A stretch of 64,000 bases of DNA, from the NCBI GenBank assembly GCA_026706985.1, contig JAPOXR010000046.1, positions 1-64,000 on the forward strand, in the 5' to 3' direction. Source of the DNA: Paracoccaceae bacterium (lineage in GTDB: Bacteria; Pseudomonadota; Alphaproteobacteria; Rhodobacterales; Rhodobacteraceae). Below the pieces are notes generated by a model. It ran no database searches. It was not told where the DNA came from and saw only the letters and a program-made list of their open reading frames with translations. This document shows positions 17,966 through 27,036 of this stretch, piece after piece (the first letter of the stretch is position 1; each line of letters starts with the position of its first letter). A program made the translations under genes and the position numbers.

Positions 17966-18922
17966 ATGGGTGAAGGCATGAGATATAACCAGCCGCTTGG
18001 TGGCAATGAAATGCCGAGATTTGGCGGTCACGCCACCATGATGCGGCTTCCGATCCAGGAAAGCGCCGACGGTCTGGATGCCTGTTTCGTCGGTATCCCG
18101 ATGGATATCGGCACGTCGAACCGGGCCGGAACCCGTCACGGGCCGCGCCAGATCCGTGCCGAAAGCTGCATGCTGCGGCCATACGGGATGGGGAACGGAG
18201 TGGCTCCATTCGAGAATCTGCAGACTGCTGATATCGGAGATGTGGCCATCAACACATTCAATCTTGTGGCCAGTTGCGACATCATCACCCGGTGCATCGC
18301 CGGCATTCTGGAGCATGACACGGTTCCGCTCATTCTTGGCGGCGATCATACTCTGACCTATCCGGTCCTGCGGGCGATAGCCGCGAAGCACGGGCCCGTC
18401 GCTCTGGTGCATGTGGATGCGCATGCCGACACTTCCGATGTGATGTTCGGAGAAAAAATCGCCCATGGCACACCGTTCCGCAGGGCAGTGGAAGAGGGGC
18501 TGATCATTCCGGACAAGACCATACAGATTGGTCTGCGCGGCACCGGATACTCGGCTGTGGATTATGACTGGGGCCGCGACCGGGGGTTTCAGGTGGTGCC
18601 GGCGGAAGCCTGCTGGCACAAGTCACTGTCACCCTTGATGGCGGAATTCCGCGACCGCGTCGGCGGCGAAACCCCGACCTATATCACTTACGACATAGAC
18701 AGTCTGGATCCGGCTTTCGCTCCAGGCACCGGAACGGTGGAAATCGGTGGTCTCACCACCATTCAGGCATTGGAAATCATCCGCGGCTGCAAAGGTCTGA
18801 ACATCGTCGGAGGCGATCTGGTGGAAGTGTCGCCGCCATATGATCCAACGGGAAACACAGCATTGATCGGCGCCAACCTGCTCTTCGAGATGCTCTGTGC
18901 GCTTCCCGGTGCCAATGGCTGA
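17966..18922 (+). CDS. Agmatinase/ureohydrolase family enzyme
   Basis: This is an arginase-superfamily hydrolase of about 318 residues. The manganese-binding motifs are GGDHTLTYP, DAHADT and DIDSLDPAFAPGTGT, so all metal ligands are present. It should release urea from a guanidino compound such as agmatine, guanidinobutyrate or guanidinopropionate. The exact substrate cannot be set by eye. ATG codons at 17966 and 17978 are both possible starts, and the second gives the family-like MRYNQPLGG N terminus. It stands alone, divergent from tupB and convergent with the proline-racemase-family gene. Confidence 0.88.
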   Translation: MGEGMRYNQPLGGNEMPRFGGHATMMRLPIQESADGLDACFVGIPMDIGTSNRAGTRHGPRQIRAESCMLRPYGMGNGVAPFENLQTADIGDVAINTFNLVASCDIITRCIAGILEHDTVPLILGGDHTLTYPVLRAIAAKHGPVALVHVDAHADTSDVMFGEKIAHGTPFRRAVEEGLIIPDKTIQIGLRGTGYSAVDYDWGRDRGFQVVPAEACWHKSLSPLMAEFRDRVGGETPTYITYDIDSLDPAFAPGTGTVEIGGLTTIQALEIIRGCKGLNIVGGDLVEVSPPYDPTGNTALIGANLLFEMLCALPGANG

Positions 18923-18931
18923 CCGCGGGTA

Positions 18932-19972
18932 TCAATCCGGCTGCACGCCCCAGCTGTCGCTCAGCCGGTAACCACCCGGGAAGGGATCATCCGGATCAAG
19001 CATGTGCTGATGTGTGCCGGTGATCCAGGCCCGGCCCGAGATTTCCGGAATAATGGCTTCATAGTCCCCGACCCGGGCGCTGCCGTGGATACGGCCGGTG
19101 AATTCTGAACCGATGATTGAGCGGGCAACCAATTCATCGCCGCGCATTCTGCCCTTGGCGCTCAGCAGCGCCATCAAGGCGGAGACGCCGGTGCCGCAGG
19201 GCGAGCGGTCAATTTTGCCGGGCTGTATGCAGACAGCAATCCGCACTTGCAGGCCATCCTTGCGTTCAGAGATCTCGCCCGCGAACAGGCAGAATGAGAT
19301 ATGCCGCAATTCATGCAGGATCGGGTGACTGAATCCGATCTGCTCGTTGGCGGAGCGGCAGATCAGCATGCCGGTTTCGACAATGCGTCTTGCCTCCTCG
19401 GGGCGGATTGAGATGCCGGTTTCGGCGGCATTCACGATCACAAAGCTGTCGCCTCCGAAAGCGGTGTCAACAGTGAGTGTACCGATGCCCGGAACCTGAA
19501 GCCTGCGGCCGAGCGCGCAGGCGAAGGAGGGCAGGTTTCGGATCGTGATCCTTTCGGCTTTGCCGCCGCTGCACTGGGCGCGGATGCGCACCAGCCCGCC
19601 CGGCGCTTCCAGCGCGAATTCCGTCACCGGCTCGCGCATCGGCACCATGCCGGTCTCCAGCAGCACCGTCGCCACACAGATTGAATTGGATCCGGACATG
19701 GGCGGGGTATCGGCAGGTTCCATGATGATGAAACCCATTGCCGCATCCGGGTGCTTGGCCGGAACCAGCAGGTTGACATGGCGGAAAACGCCGCCGCGCG
19801 GCTCATGCAGGAGGAAATTCCGCAACCGGCCATCTTCAGCGATGTGACATCGCTGCTCCCAGATCGTGTCTCCCGGTGGCGGCGGCACGCCGCCGACGAT
19901 CACATCGCCGACCTCGCCTTCGGCATGGGCTGAAACCACGTGAATTGTCCGGCAGCTGCGCAACCGTGTCAC
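18932..19972 (-). CDS. Proline racemase family protein (hydroxyproline epimerase or dehydratase)
   Basis: This 346-residue member of the proline racemase family has one of the two catalytic Cys replaced. The first motif reads MSGSNSIC (residues 92-99) with S93 where racemases and 4-hydroxyproline epimerases have Cys. The second motif DRSPCGTG keeps C259. Within the family, Cys/Cys pairs are racemases or epimerases and Thr/Cys pairs are trans-3-hydroxyproline dehydratases. A Ser/Cys pair leaves the reaction open. It overlaps the enolase-superfamily gene upstream by four bases, so the two act together, probably on a hydroxyproline or proline-betaine-type compound. Confidence 0.85.
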   Translation of the reverse strand: MTRLRSCRTIHVVSAHAEGEVGDVIVGGVPPPPGDTIWEQRCHIAEDGRLRNFLLHEPRGGVFRHVNLLVPAKHPDAAMGFIIMEPADTPPMSGSNSICVATVLLETGMVPMREPVTEFALEAPGGLVRIRAQCSGGKAERITIRNLPSFACALGRRLQVPGIGTLTVDTAFGGDSFVIVNAAETGISIRPEEARRIVETGMLICRSANEQIGFSHPILHELRHISFCLFAGEISERKDGLQVRIAVCIQPGKIDRSPCGTGVSALMALLSAKGRMRGDELVARSIIGSEFTGRIHGSARVGDYEAIIPEISGRAWITGTHQHMLDPDDPFPGGYRLSDSWGVQPD

Positions 19973-21075
19973 GCTCCGATTTTGATCACCGGATCGCCGA
20001 GATTATCAAAATCCGGCTCAATTCCCAGTCCGGGCCGGTCTGACACACTCATGCGCCCGTCTTGGCGCTCCGGTGCCCCGGTGGCGGTGCGGAGCGTGAC
20101 ATAGCTGTTGAAATCGGTCGCGGCGACGCAGTATTTTTCCGGGGTTGAAATCGCCAGATGCGCCAGCGCGGCGGTGGCAATGTCCCCACCCCAGCTGTCT
20201 TCGATCAGTGCCGGCATGTTTGCAGAAAGGCAGATGTCGCGCATCAGTTTCGCCTGTGTCAGCCCCCCGACCTTGGACAATTTGAGATTGATGCTGTCCA
20301 TCGCGTCATCGGCAAGCGCCCGCATCAGCATGGCCGGCCCGTCGATGCTTTCATCGAGAGCGAATGCATGCGCTGAGCGGCGGCGGATGGAAACGCATTC
20401 CGCATAGCTTTCGCATGGCTGTTCGATGCGGACATCCAGATCCCGCAATCCGGCCACGGCGCGTGCGGCCTGATCGCGGGTCCATCCGCAATTCGCATCC
20501 GCGATCAATAGTTCATCGTCATGCAGTTCGCTGCGCACGGCACGCACCCGTTCGACATCCTCCAGCGGGTCAGCGCCGACTTTCAGTTGAAACTTCCGGT
20601 AGCCCTCACTTCTGTATTGCCGGACGTTCTCGGCCATCTCTGTCGGCGTGCCCTGCGAAATAGCCCGGTACAGACCGATACTGTCCTGCGCTTTTCCGCC
20701 AAGCAGTTGGTAGAGCGGCAGACCGCAGGCTTTGCCAAGTATATCCCAGCAGGCAATGTCGAGCGGTGCCTTGACATAGGGGTGGCCGCGCAGAGCCTGA
20801 TCCATGCTGCGTCCGATGTCGTGAACGCTGCGGGGATCGCATCCGATCAAATGCGGTGCGACTGCCTCAATGCCCGTCCTTACACCCTCGGCATAAGCCG
20901 GCAGATAGACCGGCCCGAGCGGGCAGCATTCGGCGTAACCGGTAAGGCCGCTATCTGTTCTGACAGCGATGACACTGTTGTCGAACAGCTCGATCGACTT
21001 TCCGTCGGCCCAGGAATACCGGCCTTCGGTGATCGGAAGATCGACCTGCCAGACTGATATGGATGATATCCTCAT
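19969..21075 (-). CDS. Enolase-superfamily enzyme (mandelate racemase/muconate lactonizing group; possibly cis-3-hydroxyproline dehydratase)
   Basis: This 368-residue enolase-superfamily enzyme has magnesium ligands at D193 (ADAN), E218 (IEQP) and the LDES motif (D241/E242). Acid/base lysines lie on both faces of the barrel: K165 in KFQLKVG and a lysine in NLKLSKVGG. The KFQLKVG pattern and pairing with a proline-racemase-family gene resemble clusters of cis-3-hydroxy-L-proline dehydratase or hydroxyproline-betaine 2-epimerase (HpbD). The two genes form a coupled operon. Function is inferred from subgroup resemblance, not proven. Confidence 0.8.
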   Translation of the reverse strand: MRISSISVWQVDLPITEGRYSWADGKSIELFDNSVIAVRTDSGLTGYAECCPLGPVYLPAYAEGVRTGIEAVAPHLIGCDPRSVHDIGRSMDQALRGHPYVKAPLDIACWDILGKACGLPLYQLLGGKAQDSIGLYRAISQGTPTEMAENVRQYRSEGYRKFQLKVGADPLEDVERVRAVRSELHDDELLIADANCGWTRDQAARAVAGLRDLDVRIEQPCESYAECVSIRRRSAHAFALDESIDGPAMLMRALADDAMDSINLKLSKVGGLTQAKLMRDICLSANMPALIEDSWGGDIATAALAHLAISTPEKYCVAATDFNSYVTLRTATGAPERQDGRMSVSDRPGLGIEPDFDNLGDPVIKIGA

Positions 21076-21105
21076 GGTTTCGAAATCTCCGCCTGACGGG
21101 AACCG

Positions 21106-21774
21106 TCAATCCTTCAGAACCGGATAGATCGGCGGCTGCCAGCTGATTTCCGGATGACGGATCATCAAATCGATCAGAATGGGAACAAAATACTCCATGA
21201 CATGCATCGCATCGCGGACCTGGCTCCGGTTCCTGGAACTGTTCCAGGTGGCGCTGCCATGGATCAGCTGATTGCGGAGAACATAGAGCCGTCCGAAGAG
21301 TATGCACAGAATCTGAATCGAGTCGCGGCGATTGAGCGCCCATGTGACCTGTTTTTTGCTGTCTTCGAATTTTGCGATCCAGCTATCATCCTCCCGATAC
21401 ACCGAGTCCCAGAACGGCTGGAATACATAGCGGTTATTGATCAACACCCGGATTGAATCGGAGAATTTGTTCCAGATGGCGTCAAAAATCACGCGTTCCC
21501 TGTCATGCTGCACGATGGTGCGGAAAAAATCCGAATATGTATCTTTTTCGGACAGACCGGCCCGGTGGGGATCGCCGGAGGCGTAAATGGCGTTGAAAGC
21601 AATCCAGTAGAAGATGAATGCGGCGTCTGTATCTTCGCTCTGTACAGCAAGCTCGGCCCGCTTTAACCAGCTCAACGCCCTGTGGACACGAATGTCCAGG
21701 TTGAAGTCCAGCCCGTCCCGCGAGTCCCGGTGTTTCGTCTTCAGTTCGGCATGTGTCGGCGTCACAAAAGTCAT
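21106..21774 (-). CDS. Apea-like HEPN-domain protein
   Basis: This 222-residue helical protein carries the HEPN signature Rx4H as R167-N-Q-L-I-H172, preceded by LFGRLYVL, as in the Apea-like HEPN group. HEPN proteins are metal-independent RNases common in toxin-antitoxin, abortive-infection and CRISPR contexts. Upstream there is a helical region with FYWIAFNAIYASG typical of this group. No antitoxin-like gene is adjacent. It lies 30 bp upstream of the enolase-superfamily gene on the same strand, so it may be co-transcribed. It could be a solitary defence RNase or a non-catalytic relative. Confidence 0.6.
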   Translation of the reverse strand: MTFVTPTHAELKTKHRDSRDGLDFNLDIRVHRALSWLKRAELAVQSEDTDAAFIFYWIAFNAIYASGDPHRAGLSEKDTYSDFFRTIVQHDRERVIFDAIWNKFSDSIRVLINNRYVFQPFWDSVYREDDSWIAKFEDSKKQVTWALNRRDSIQILCILFGRLYVLRNQLIHGSATWNSSRNRSQVRDAMHVMEYFVPILIDLMIRHPEISWQPPIYPVLKD

Positions 21775-21903
21775 CGGGTTTCACGTCTGAGCCGGGTTCC
21801 GTGGCATCGTTGGAATTTGTGGCCTCATTGTCAAGATAATGAATAATTGGTAACGCGCATTCCGACCGCCTGAAGGGGCGGATTTTCCTGACGGGACCTG
21901 GTC

Positions 21904-23256
21904 ATGCTGGATTCAAACTTTCTCCGGGAAAATAATGCGCGCCACTCCTGGCAGCCGATGGGTCATCCGGGAGAATGCCGTGACAACCCGCCTCCTGTTA
22001 TTGTTGAGGCCGAGGGCAACCGGATTCGTGACCTGGACGGGCGGCAGACGCTGGATGCCGTGGGTGGGCTGTGGAATGTGAATCTGGGCTTTTCCTGCGA
22101 GCCGGTCAAAAGGGCGATCAGCGACCAGTTGGCGCGTCTTCCTTATTATTCGACCTTTCGTGGCACCACGAATGACAAGGTCATCGAGCTGGGCTACGCG
22201 TTGCGGGAATTCTTCGCCGAAGAAGACATGGGACGGGCTTTTTTCACCTCCGGGGGTTCAGACAGCGTGGAGACGGCTCTGCGGCTGGCACGGCAATATC
22301 ATCGGATCAGAGGCGAGACCGGGCGCTATAAATTCATAAGCCTGCGGAATGCCTATCATGGAACGCATTTCGGCGGCTCCAGCGTCAATGGAGGATACCG
22401 GTTCCGGGAATCCTACGAACCGCTTCTGCCCGGATGCTTCCATATCCCGGCACCCTATTGTTACCGCAATCCGTTTGACGAATCGGATCCCGAGAAACTG
22501 GCTGCGAAATGCGCCGCCGCGCTGATATCTGAGATCGAGTTTCAAAAGCCTTCGACAATTGCCGCTTTCATCATGGAACCGGTTCTCGGTGCCGGCGGCG
22601 TCATTCCACCGCACCGGTCATTCATGCCGGCGGTGCGCGAGATCTGCTCAGCGCATGGAATTCTGCTCATCGCCGACGAGGTGATCACCGGTTTCGGGCG
22701 CACCGGTTCCTGGAGCGGAAGCCGGCATTGGGGCGTGAAGCCGGACATCATGACCATCGCCAAGGCAATCACCTGCGGCTACTTCCCGTTCGGTGCCGCA
22801 ATGATTTCGGAATCCATGGCTGAAATCTTCGAGTCTGACAAGACCGAAGCCGGTTTCATCGGCCATGGCTATACCTATTCCGGCCATCCCGTCGGTGCTG
22901 CCGCCGGAATTGCCTGCCTTGAGGAAACGGTCCGGCTCAATGTGAAGGATAATGCGGCGGCGCGGGGCGATCAGCTGTTTGCCGGGATCAAGGCGCTGAA
23001 AGAAAAATACCCGGTTGTCGGCGATGTGCGTGGCGGTCACGGGCTGATGCTGGCGCTTGAACTGGTTTCCGACCGGACGGCGAAGACACCTGCCGACAAG
23101 GCTACTGTCGAACGGATTCACGCGCGGGTCTATGAGGCCGGCGTTATGGTCAGATTGTCGGGGCATAATCTATTTCTGTCACCTCCCCTGGTGATCACCG
23201 AGGCGGAGGCGGATGAGATACTGGCGGCGCTTGATGCCGGCCTCGCAGTTGCCTGA
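21904..23256 (+). CDS. Class III (omega) aminotransferase
   Basis: This 450-residue PLP enzyme is of the omega-amino-acid:pyruvate aminotransferase type. The PLP lysine is K287 (TIAKAITCG). IADEVITGFGRTG supplies the PLP-binding Asp. FTSGGSDSVETALRLAR and GYTYSGHPVGAAAGIACLEE are typical of the family. It precedes hpaF by 29 bp on the same strand, so it probably belongs to the aromatic degradation operon, perhaps deaminating an amine that feeds it. The amine donor is unknown. Confidence 0.85.
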   Translation: MLDSNFLRENNARHSWQPMGHPGECRDNPPPVIVEAEGNRIRDLDGRQTLDAVGGLWNVNLGFSCEPVKRAISDQLARLPYYSTFRGTTNDKVIELGYALREFFAEEDMGRAFFTSGGSDSVETALRLARQYHRIRGETGRYKFISLRNAYHGTHFGGSSVNGGYRFRESYEPLLPGCFHIPAPYCYRNPFDESDPEKLAAKCAAALISEIEFQKPSTIAAFIMEPVLGAGGVIPPHRSFMPAVREICSAHGILLIADEVITGFGRTGSWSGSRHWGVKPDIMTIAKAITCGYFPFGAAMISESMAEIFESDKTEAGFIGHGYTYSGHPVGAAAGIACLEETVRLNVKDNAAARGDQLFAGIKALKEKYPVVGDVRGGHGLMLALELVSDRTAKTPADKATVERIHARVYEAGVMVRLSGHNLFLSPPLVITEAEADEILAALDAGLAVA

Positions 23257-23285
23257 GGCTCTCGGCTCAAGCAGGTACGGGTCCG

Positions 23286-23669
23286 GTGCCGCATCTGACA
23301 ATTGAATACTCATCCAATGTCGGGGAATGGGCCGATATCGATGGTCTGTGCGACAGGCTGAGAAGAGCCGCGATTGAATCCGGACTGTTCAGTTCCGCCG
23401 GGGTACGCGTGCGCGCCATCTGCTGCCGGCACTATTCCATTGCCGATGGTGCCGAAGACCGGGGCTTTGTTGATATTTCTGTCCGGTTGCGCGGCGGCCG
23501 ACCACATGACGCCCGCAGAAGGGCCACACAGATGATTTTCGGCGCGGCGGAGGATTATCTGGGCGAGGCTCTCGAGTCACATCCCTTGGCGCTGTCCCTC
23601 GAAATGCGTGATATCGACCCGTCGCTCAGCCCGAAAGTGAGCAGCCTCAAAAAGCATGTGGACCCTTGA
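23286..23669 (+). CDS. hpaF: 5-carboxymethyl-2-hydroxymuconate isomerase (HpaF)
   Basis: This 127-residue tautomerase-like isomerase has the catalytic Pro directly after the initiator (MPHLTIEYS). It starts at a GTG. It converts 5-carboxymethyl-2-hydroxymuconate to 5-oxopent-3-ene-1,2,5-tricarboxylate in the homoprotocatechuate meta-cleavage pathway. Its stop overlaps the hpaE start by one base (TGATG). Length and the C-terminal LALSLEMRDIDP segment fit HpaF. Confidence 0.88.
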   Translation: MPHLTIEYSSNVGEWADIDGLCDRLRRAAIESGLFSSAGVRVRAICCRHYSIADGAEDRGFVDISVRLRGGRPHDARRRATQMIFGAAEDYLGEALESHPLALSLEMRDIDPSLSPKVSSLKKHVDP

Positions 23670-25171
23670 TGGATCAGGCAACGGCAATGACCAGGCTGGA
23701 CACTTATCTTGAGCGTTTCCGCAGCGATGGTGTCAATAACCATATCGCCGGCCGCAGCACGGCAGCGGACCGGCAGTTTGAAAACCACGCACCTGCCGAT
23801 GGCAGCCTGATTTGCCGGGTGGCGCAAAGCAATGAGAAAGACATTGACCGCGCCGCCGCCGCCGCCCGGGACGCCTTTCCCGCGTGGCGCGATACCGGGG
23901 CGGCGAAGCGACGGGAGTTGCTGCACGCCATCGCCGACCGGATTGTCGAACGGGCGGAGGAAATCGCATTCTGCGAATCCTGGGATACCGGGCAGGCGAT
24001 ACGGTTTATGTCAAAGGCGGCGCTCCGGGGGGCTGAGAATTTCAGATTTTTCGCCGACCGGGCAGCATCGGCTCGGGACGGACAGTCGCTGCCTTCGCCG
24101 ACATTGCTGAATCTGACAACGCGGACACCGATCGGACCGGTCGGCGTGATCACGCCGTGGAATACGCCGTTCATGCTGTCGACATGGAAAATCGCGCCGG
24201 CCCTGGCAGCGGGCTGCACGGTTGTTCACAAACCGGCTGAACTCTCGCCGCTGACGGCAAAGCTGCTGGTGGAGATTGCCGAGGAATCCGGATTGCCGCC
24301 CGGCGTATTGAATACTGTCAATGGCATTGGTGAGGAAGCGGGTGCGGCGCTCACCCGGCATCCGGATATCAAGGCGATCGCATTTGTCGGCGAAAGCCGC
24401 ACCGGCAGTGCCATCATGAAGCAGGGTGCGGAGACGCTGAAACGGGTGCATTTCGAACTCGGCGGCAAGAATCCTGTCATCGTGTTCGCGGACGCCGATC
24501 TTGAGCGCGCACTGGATGCGGTGATCTTCATGATTTACTCGCTCAATGGTGAGCGCTGCACATCGTCCAGCCGCCTGATCATCGCAGATTCGATTGCGGA
24601 TGAATTCACCGAGCGTCTGTGCCGGCGGGTGCAGCGGATCAAGGTTGGTCATCCGCTTGACCCGGCGACCGAAGTCGGGCCGCTGATTCATCCGCAGCAT
24701 CGCGATAAGGTCACGGATTGTGTGCAACAGGCTGCGCGGGAGGGGGCCACAATCCGGGTGGGCGGCTGCGCCATCGAAGGCAAGGGGTGTTTTTTCGAGC
24801 CGACTCTTGTGACCGGTGCGGAGCCGACGATGCGTATCGCCCAGGATGAGGTGTTCGGTCCGGTTCTGACGGTCCTCCGCTTTGCCGATGAGACCGGGGC
24901 GCTGAGAATCGCGAATGGCGTCAGATATGGTCTCGCCGCCTATGTGTGGACCGAAAATCTCGAGCGCGCCTTGCGGGTTTCGCAGGCGCTCGAAGCCGGA
25001 ATGGTGTGGGTGAACTCGGAGAATGTAAGGCATCTCCCGACGCCATTCGGAGGCATGAAGGATAGCGGCATCGGCCGCGACGGCGGCGACTATTCCTTTG
25101 ATTTCTATATGGAACAGAAGCATGTCGGAATTGCCACCGGCAGACATCCGATTGCAAGGCTGGGGATCTGA
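23669..25171 (+). CDS. hpaE: 5-carboxymethyl-2-hydroxymuconate semialdehyde dehydrogenase (HpaE)
   Basis: This 500-residue NAD-dependent aldehyde dehydrogenase has catalytic C297 in NGERCTSSSR and the general-base glutamate in FELGGKNPV. The nucleotide-binding motif is FVGESRTGSAIM and the substrate-binding motif is PFGGMKDSGIGRDGG. In this operon it oxidises the ring-cleavage semialdehyde. The ATG at 23669 shares one base with the hpaF stop. The frame also opens one codon earlier at a TTG. Confidence 0.92.
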   Translation: MDQATAMTRLDTYLERFRSDGVNNHIAGRSTAADRQFENHAPADGSLICRVAQSNEKDIDRAAAAARDAFPAWRDTGAAKRRELLHAIADRIVERAEEIAFCESWDTGQAIRFMSKAALRGAENFRFFADRAASARDGQSLPSPTLLNLTTRTPIGPVGVITPWNTPFMLSTWKIAPALAAGCTVVHKPAELSPLTAKLLVEIAEESGLPPGVLNTVNGIGEEAGAALTRHPDIKAIAFVGESRTGSAIMKQGAETLKRVHFELGGKNPVIVFADADLERALDAVIFMIYSLNGERCTSSSRLIIADSIADEFTERLCRRVQRIKVGHPLDPATEVGPLIHPQHRDKVTDCVQQAAREGATIRVGGCAIEGKGCFFEPTLVTGAEPTMRIAQDEVFGPVLTVLRFADETGALRIANGVRYGLAAYVWTENLERALRVSQALEAGMVWVNSENVRHLPTPFGGMKDSGIGRDGGDYSFDFYMEQKHVGIATGRHPIARLGI

Positions 25172-25177
25172 GCGCTG

Positions 25178-26167
25178 ATGGCGGAACTGGTCAAGGCAGC
25201 GCCGGCAGCACCCGCACCTTTCAATATCGTGCGCATGAGCCATGTCGAATATGTGGTCACGGATATCAAAGCTGCCCGGCATTTCTATGTCGATACGCTG
25301 GGATTGGTGCTCTCTGCCGAGACCGGTGACGCGCTGTTTCTACGTGCCCTTGAAGAGCGCGGACATCATTCAATCAGGCTCACCGAAGGCCCTGTGCCGG
25401 CTACGCGCTGCATCGGATTCAGAGTGTTCACGGATCAGGATCTGGATCTGGCGGCGGAATTTTTCGCCTCGCGGAATCTTCCCGTTGAGTGGGCTCGGCA
25501 GCCATTCATGGGGCGCGTTCTGCGCACCCGCGATCCCTGGGGCGTGCCGCTTGAATTCTATGCCGAAATGCAGCGTCTGCCGACGCTGCATCAGAGCTAT
25601 GGGCGCTATCGGGGTGTCAAACCGCTGCGCATCGACCATGCCAATCTGTTTGCACCCGATGTGGATGGAGCCGCCGAATTCTATGCCGGCCTGGGGTTCC
25701 GTCTCACCGAATATACCGAGGATGAGGAATCGGGCCGCAAATGGGCGGCGTGGCTGCAGCGTAAAGGCAATGTGCATGACATCGCATTCACCAACGGGCG
25801 CGGCCCGAGACTGCACCATTGCGCATTCTGGATCGCAAACCCGCTCCACATCATAGAGTTTCTCGATCTGATTTCGACCACCGGTTATCTTGCCAATATT
25901 GAGCGCGGCCCGGGCAGGCACGGCATTTCCAACGCCTTCTTTCTTTACGTCACAGACCCGGATGGTCACCGGATTGAACTCTACAGTTCGGACTACCAGA
26001 CCGTGGATCCGGATCATGAGCCGATCAAGTGGGACCTCAGGGATCCGACCAGGCAAACGCTTTGGGGCGCGCCGGCACCACGCTCCTGGTTCGAGGAGGG
26101 GACACAGTTCGAAGACGTCGCCTGCACCGAACCGGTGAATGCCGGAACGCCGATAATCGCCCCATGA
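25178..26167 (+). CDS. hpaD: 3,4-dihydroxyphenylacetate 2,3-dioxygenase (HpaD)
   Basis: This 329-residue extradiol ring-cleavage dioxygenase is built from two VOC-fold halves. The C-terminal half carries the metal triad at H154 (IDHANL), H213/H214 (LHHCAFW) and E267 (RIELYSSDY). This agrees with the H155/H214/E267 numbering known for homoprotocatechuate 2,3-dioxygenase. It opens the ring of homoprotocatechuate using Fe(II) or Mn(II). It follows hpaE by 6 bp and overlaps hpaG by four bases. Confidence 0.93.
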   Translation: MAELVKAAPAAPAPFNIVRMSHVEYVVTDIKAARHFYVDTLGLVLSAETGDALFLRALEERGHHSIRLTEGPVPATRCIGFRVFTDQDLDLAAEFFASRNLPVEWARQPFMGRVLRTRDPWGVPLEFYAEMQRLPTLHQSYGRYRGVKPLRIDHANLFAPDVDGAAEFYAGLGFRLTEYTEDEESGRKWAAWLQRKGNVHDIAFTNGRGPRLHHCAFWIANPLHIIEFLDLISTTGYLANIERGPGRHGISNAFFLYVTDPDGHRIELYSSDYQTVDPDHEPIKWDLRDPTRQTLWGAPAPRSWFEEGTQFEDVACTEPVNAGTPIIAP

Positions 26168-27036
26168 ACAGACCCTTGCGGCTGGCCAGCTGGCACCATG
26201 GATCGGCAGCGGAATACGGTCTGATCACGGACAATGGCCCACTCCGCCTCTCGCATTGCTTTCCCCAATGGCAAACCCTCGGCAAAGTCCTTGCCCAGAA
26301 CGGCATCGATACGCTGCTGGCGGCAGCGGAACGGGGCGAGCCCATCGACCCGGAAGCGATCCGTTTCGATATCCCGGTTCCGGATCCCGGCAAGATTATC
26401 TGCGTCGGAGTGAACTACCCGGCCCGCAACGAGGAATATGCGGACAATGCGACCGCGCATTCCAGACCCTCGATATTTGTCCGCTTTCCGGGCTCACTGA
26501 CCGGCCACGAGCAGCCGATTTTCCGGCCCCCGGAATCCGAACAGTTTGACTATGAAGGGGAAATCGCCCTGATTATCGGCCGCAGCGGGCGCCGGATTCC
26601 TGCGGCCCAGGCGCTCAACCATGTCGCAGCTCTGTCGCTCTGCAACGAGGGAACCATCCGGGATTGGCTCCGGCATGCGAAGTTCAATGTGACCCCGGGC
26701 AAGAATTTCGATAAGTCGGGATCCATGGGGCCGTGGATGGTGCCGTTCCATGACCAAGAACAGCTCAGCGATATTGCCCTCACAACACGCGTCAACGGCG
26801 AGGTCAGGCAGGCTGACCGGACCGGGCGGATGCTGTTCAAGCCGGCGGCGCTGATCGCCTATATTTCAAGCTTCACGCGTCTCCGCCCCGGTGACATCAT
26901 TCTGACCGGAACACCGACAGGCGCCGGCGCGCGCCTACAGCCGCCGGAGTGGCTGAAACCGGGTGACATCGTTGAGGTTGAGGCCGAAGGTATCGGCGTG
27001 CTGCGCAATCAGGTTAAGGATGAACCCAACCCATGA
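26164..27036 (+). CDS. hpaG: Fumarylacetoacetate-hydrolase-family protein, HpaG-like decarboxylase
   Basis: This 290-residue single-domain FAH-fold enzyme has CVGVNYPARNEEYA, the metal-binding DYEGEIALIIGR, and a C-terminal DIILTGTPTGAGA. In this operon it most likely performs the 5-oxopent-3-ene-1,2,5-tricarboxylate decarboxylation step. In enteric bacteria a two-domain HpaG does decarboxylation and isomerisation. Here a single domain is present and HpaF is separate. The ATG at 26164 overlaps the hpaD stop (ATGA). The frame remains open a further 45 codons upstream inside hpaD, but that is a shadow. Confidence 0.85.
   Translation: MNRPLRLASWHHGSAAEYGLITDNGPLRLSHCFPQWQTLGKVLAQNGIDTLLAAAERGEPIDPEAIRFDIPVPDPGKIICVGVNYPARNEEYADNATAHSRPSIFVRFPGSLTGHEQPIFRPPESEQFDYEGEIALIIGRSGRRIPAAQALNHVAALSLCNEGTIRDWLRHAKFNVTPGKNFDKSGSMGPWMVPFHDQEQLSDIALTTRVNGEVRQADRTGRMLFKPAALIAYISSFTRLRPGDIILTGTPTGAGARLQPPEWLKPGDIVEVEAEGIGVLRNQVKDEPNP

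Noticed and set aside
24011-25282. 423-codon open frame on the minus strand
   Set aside because: It is antisense to hpaE and the start of hpaD, has no recognisable domain, and is explained by GC-rich codon bias in the real genes.
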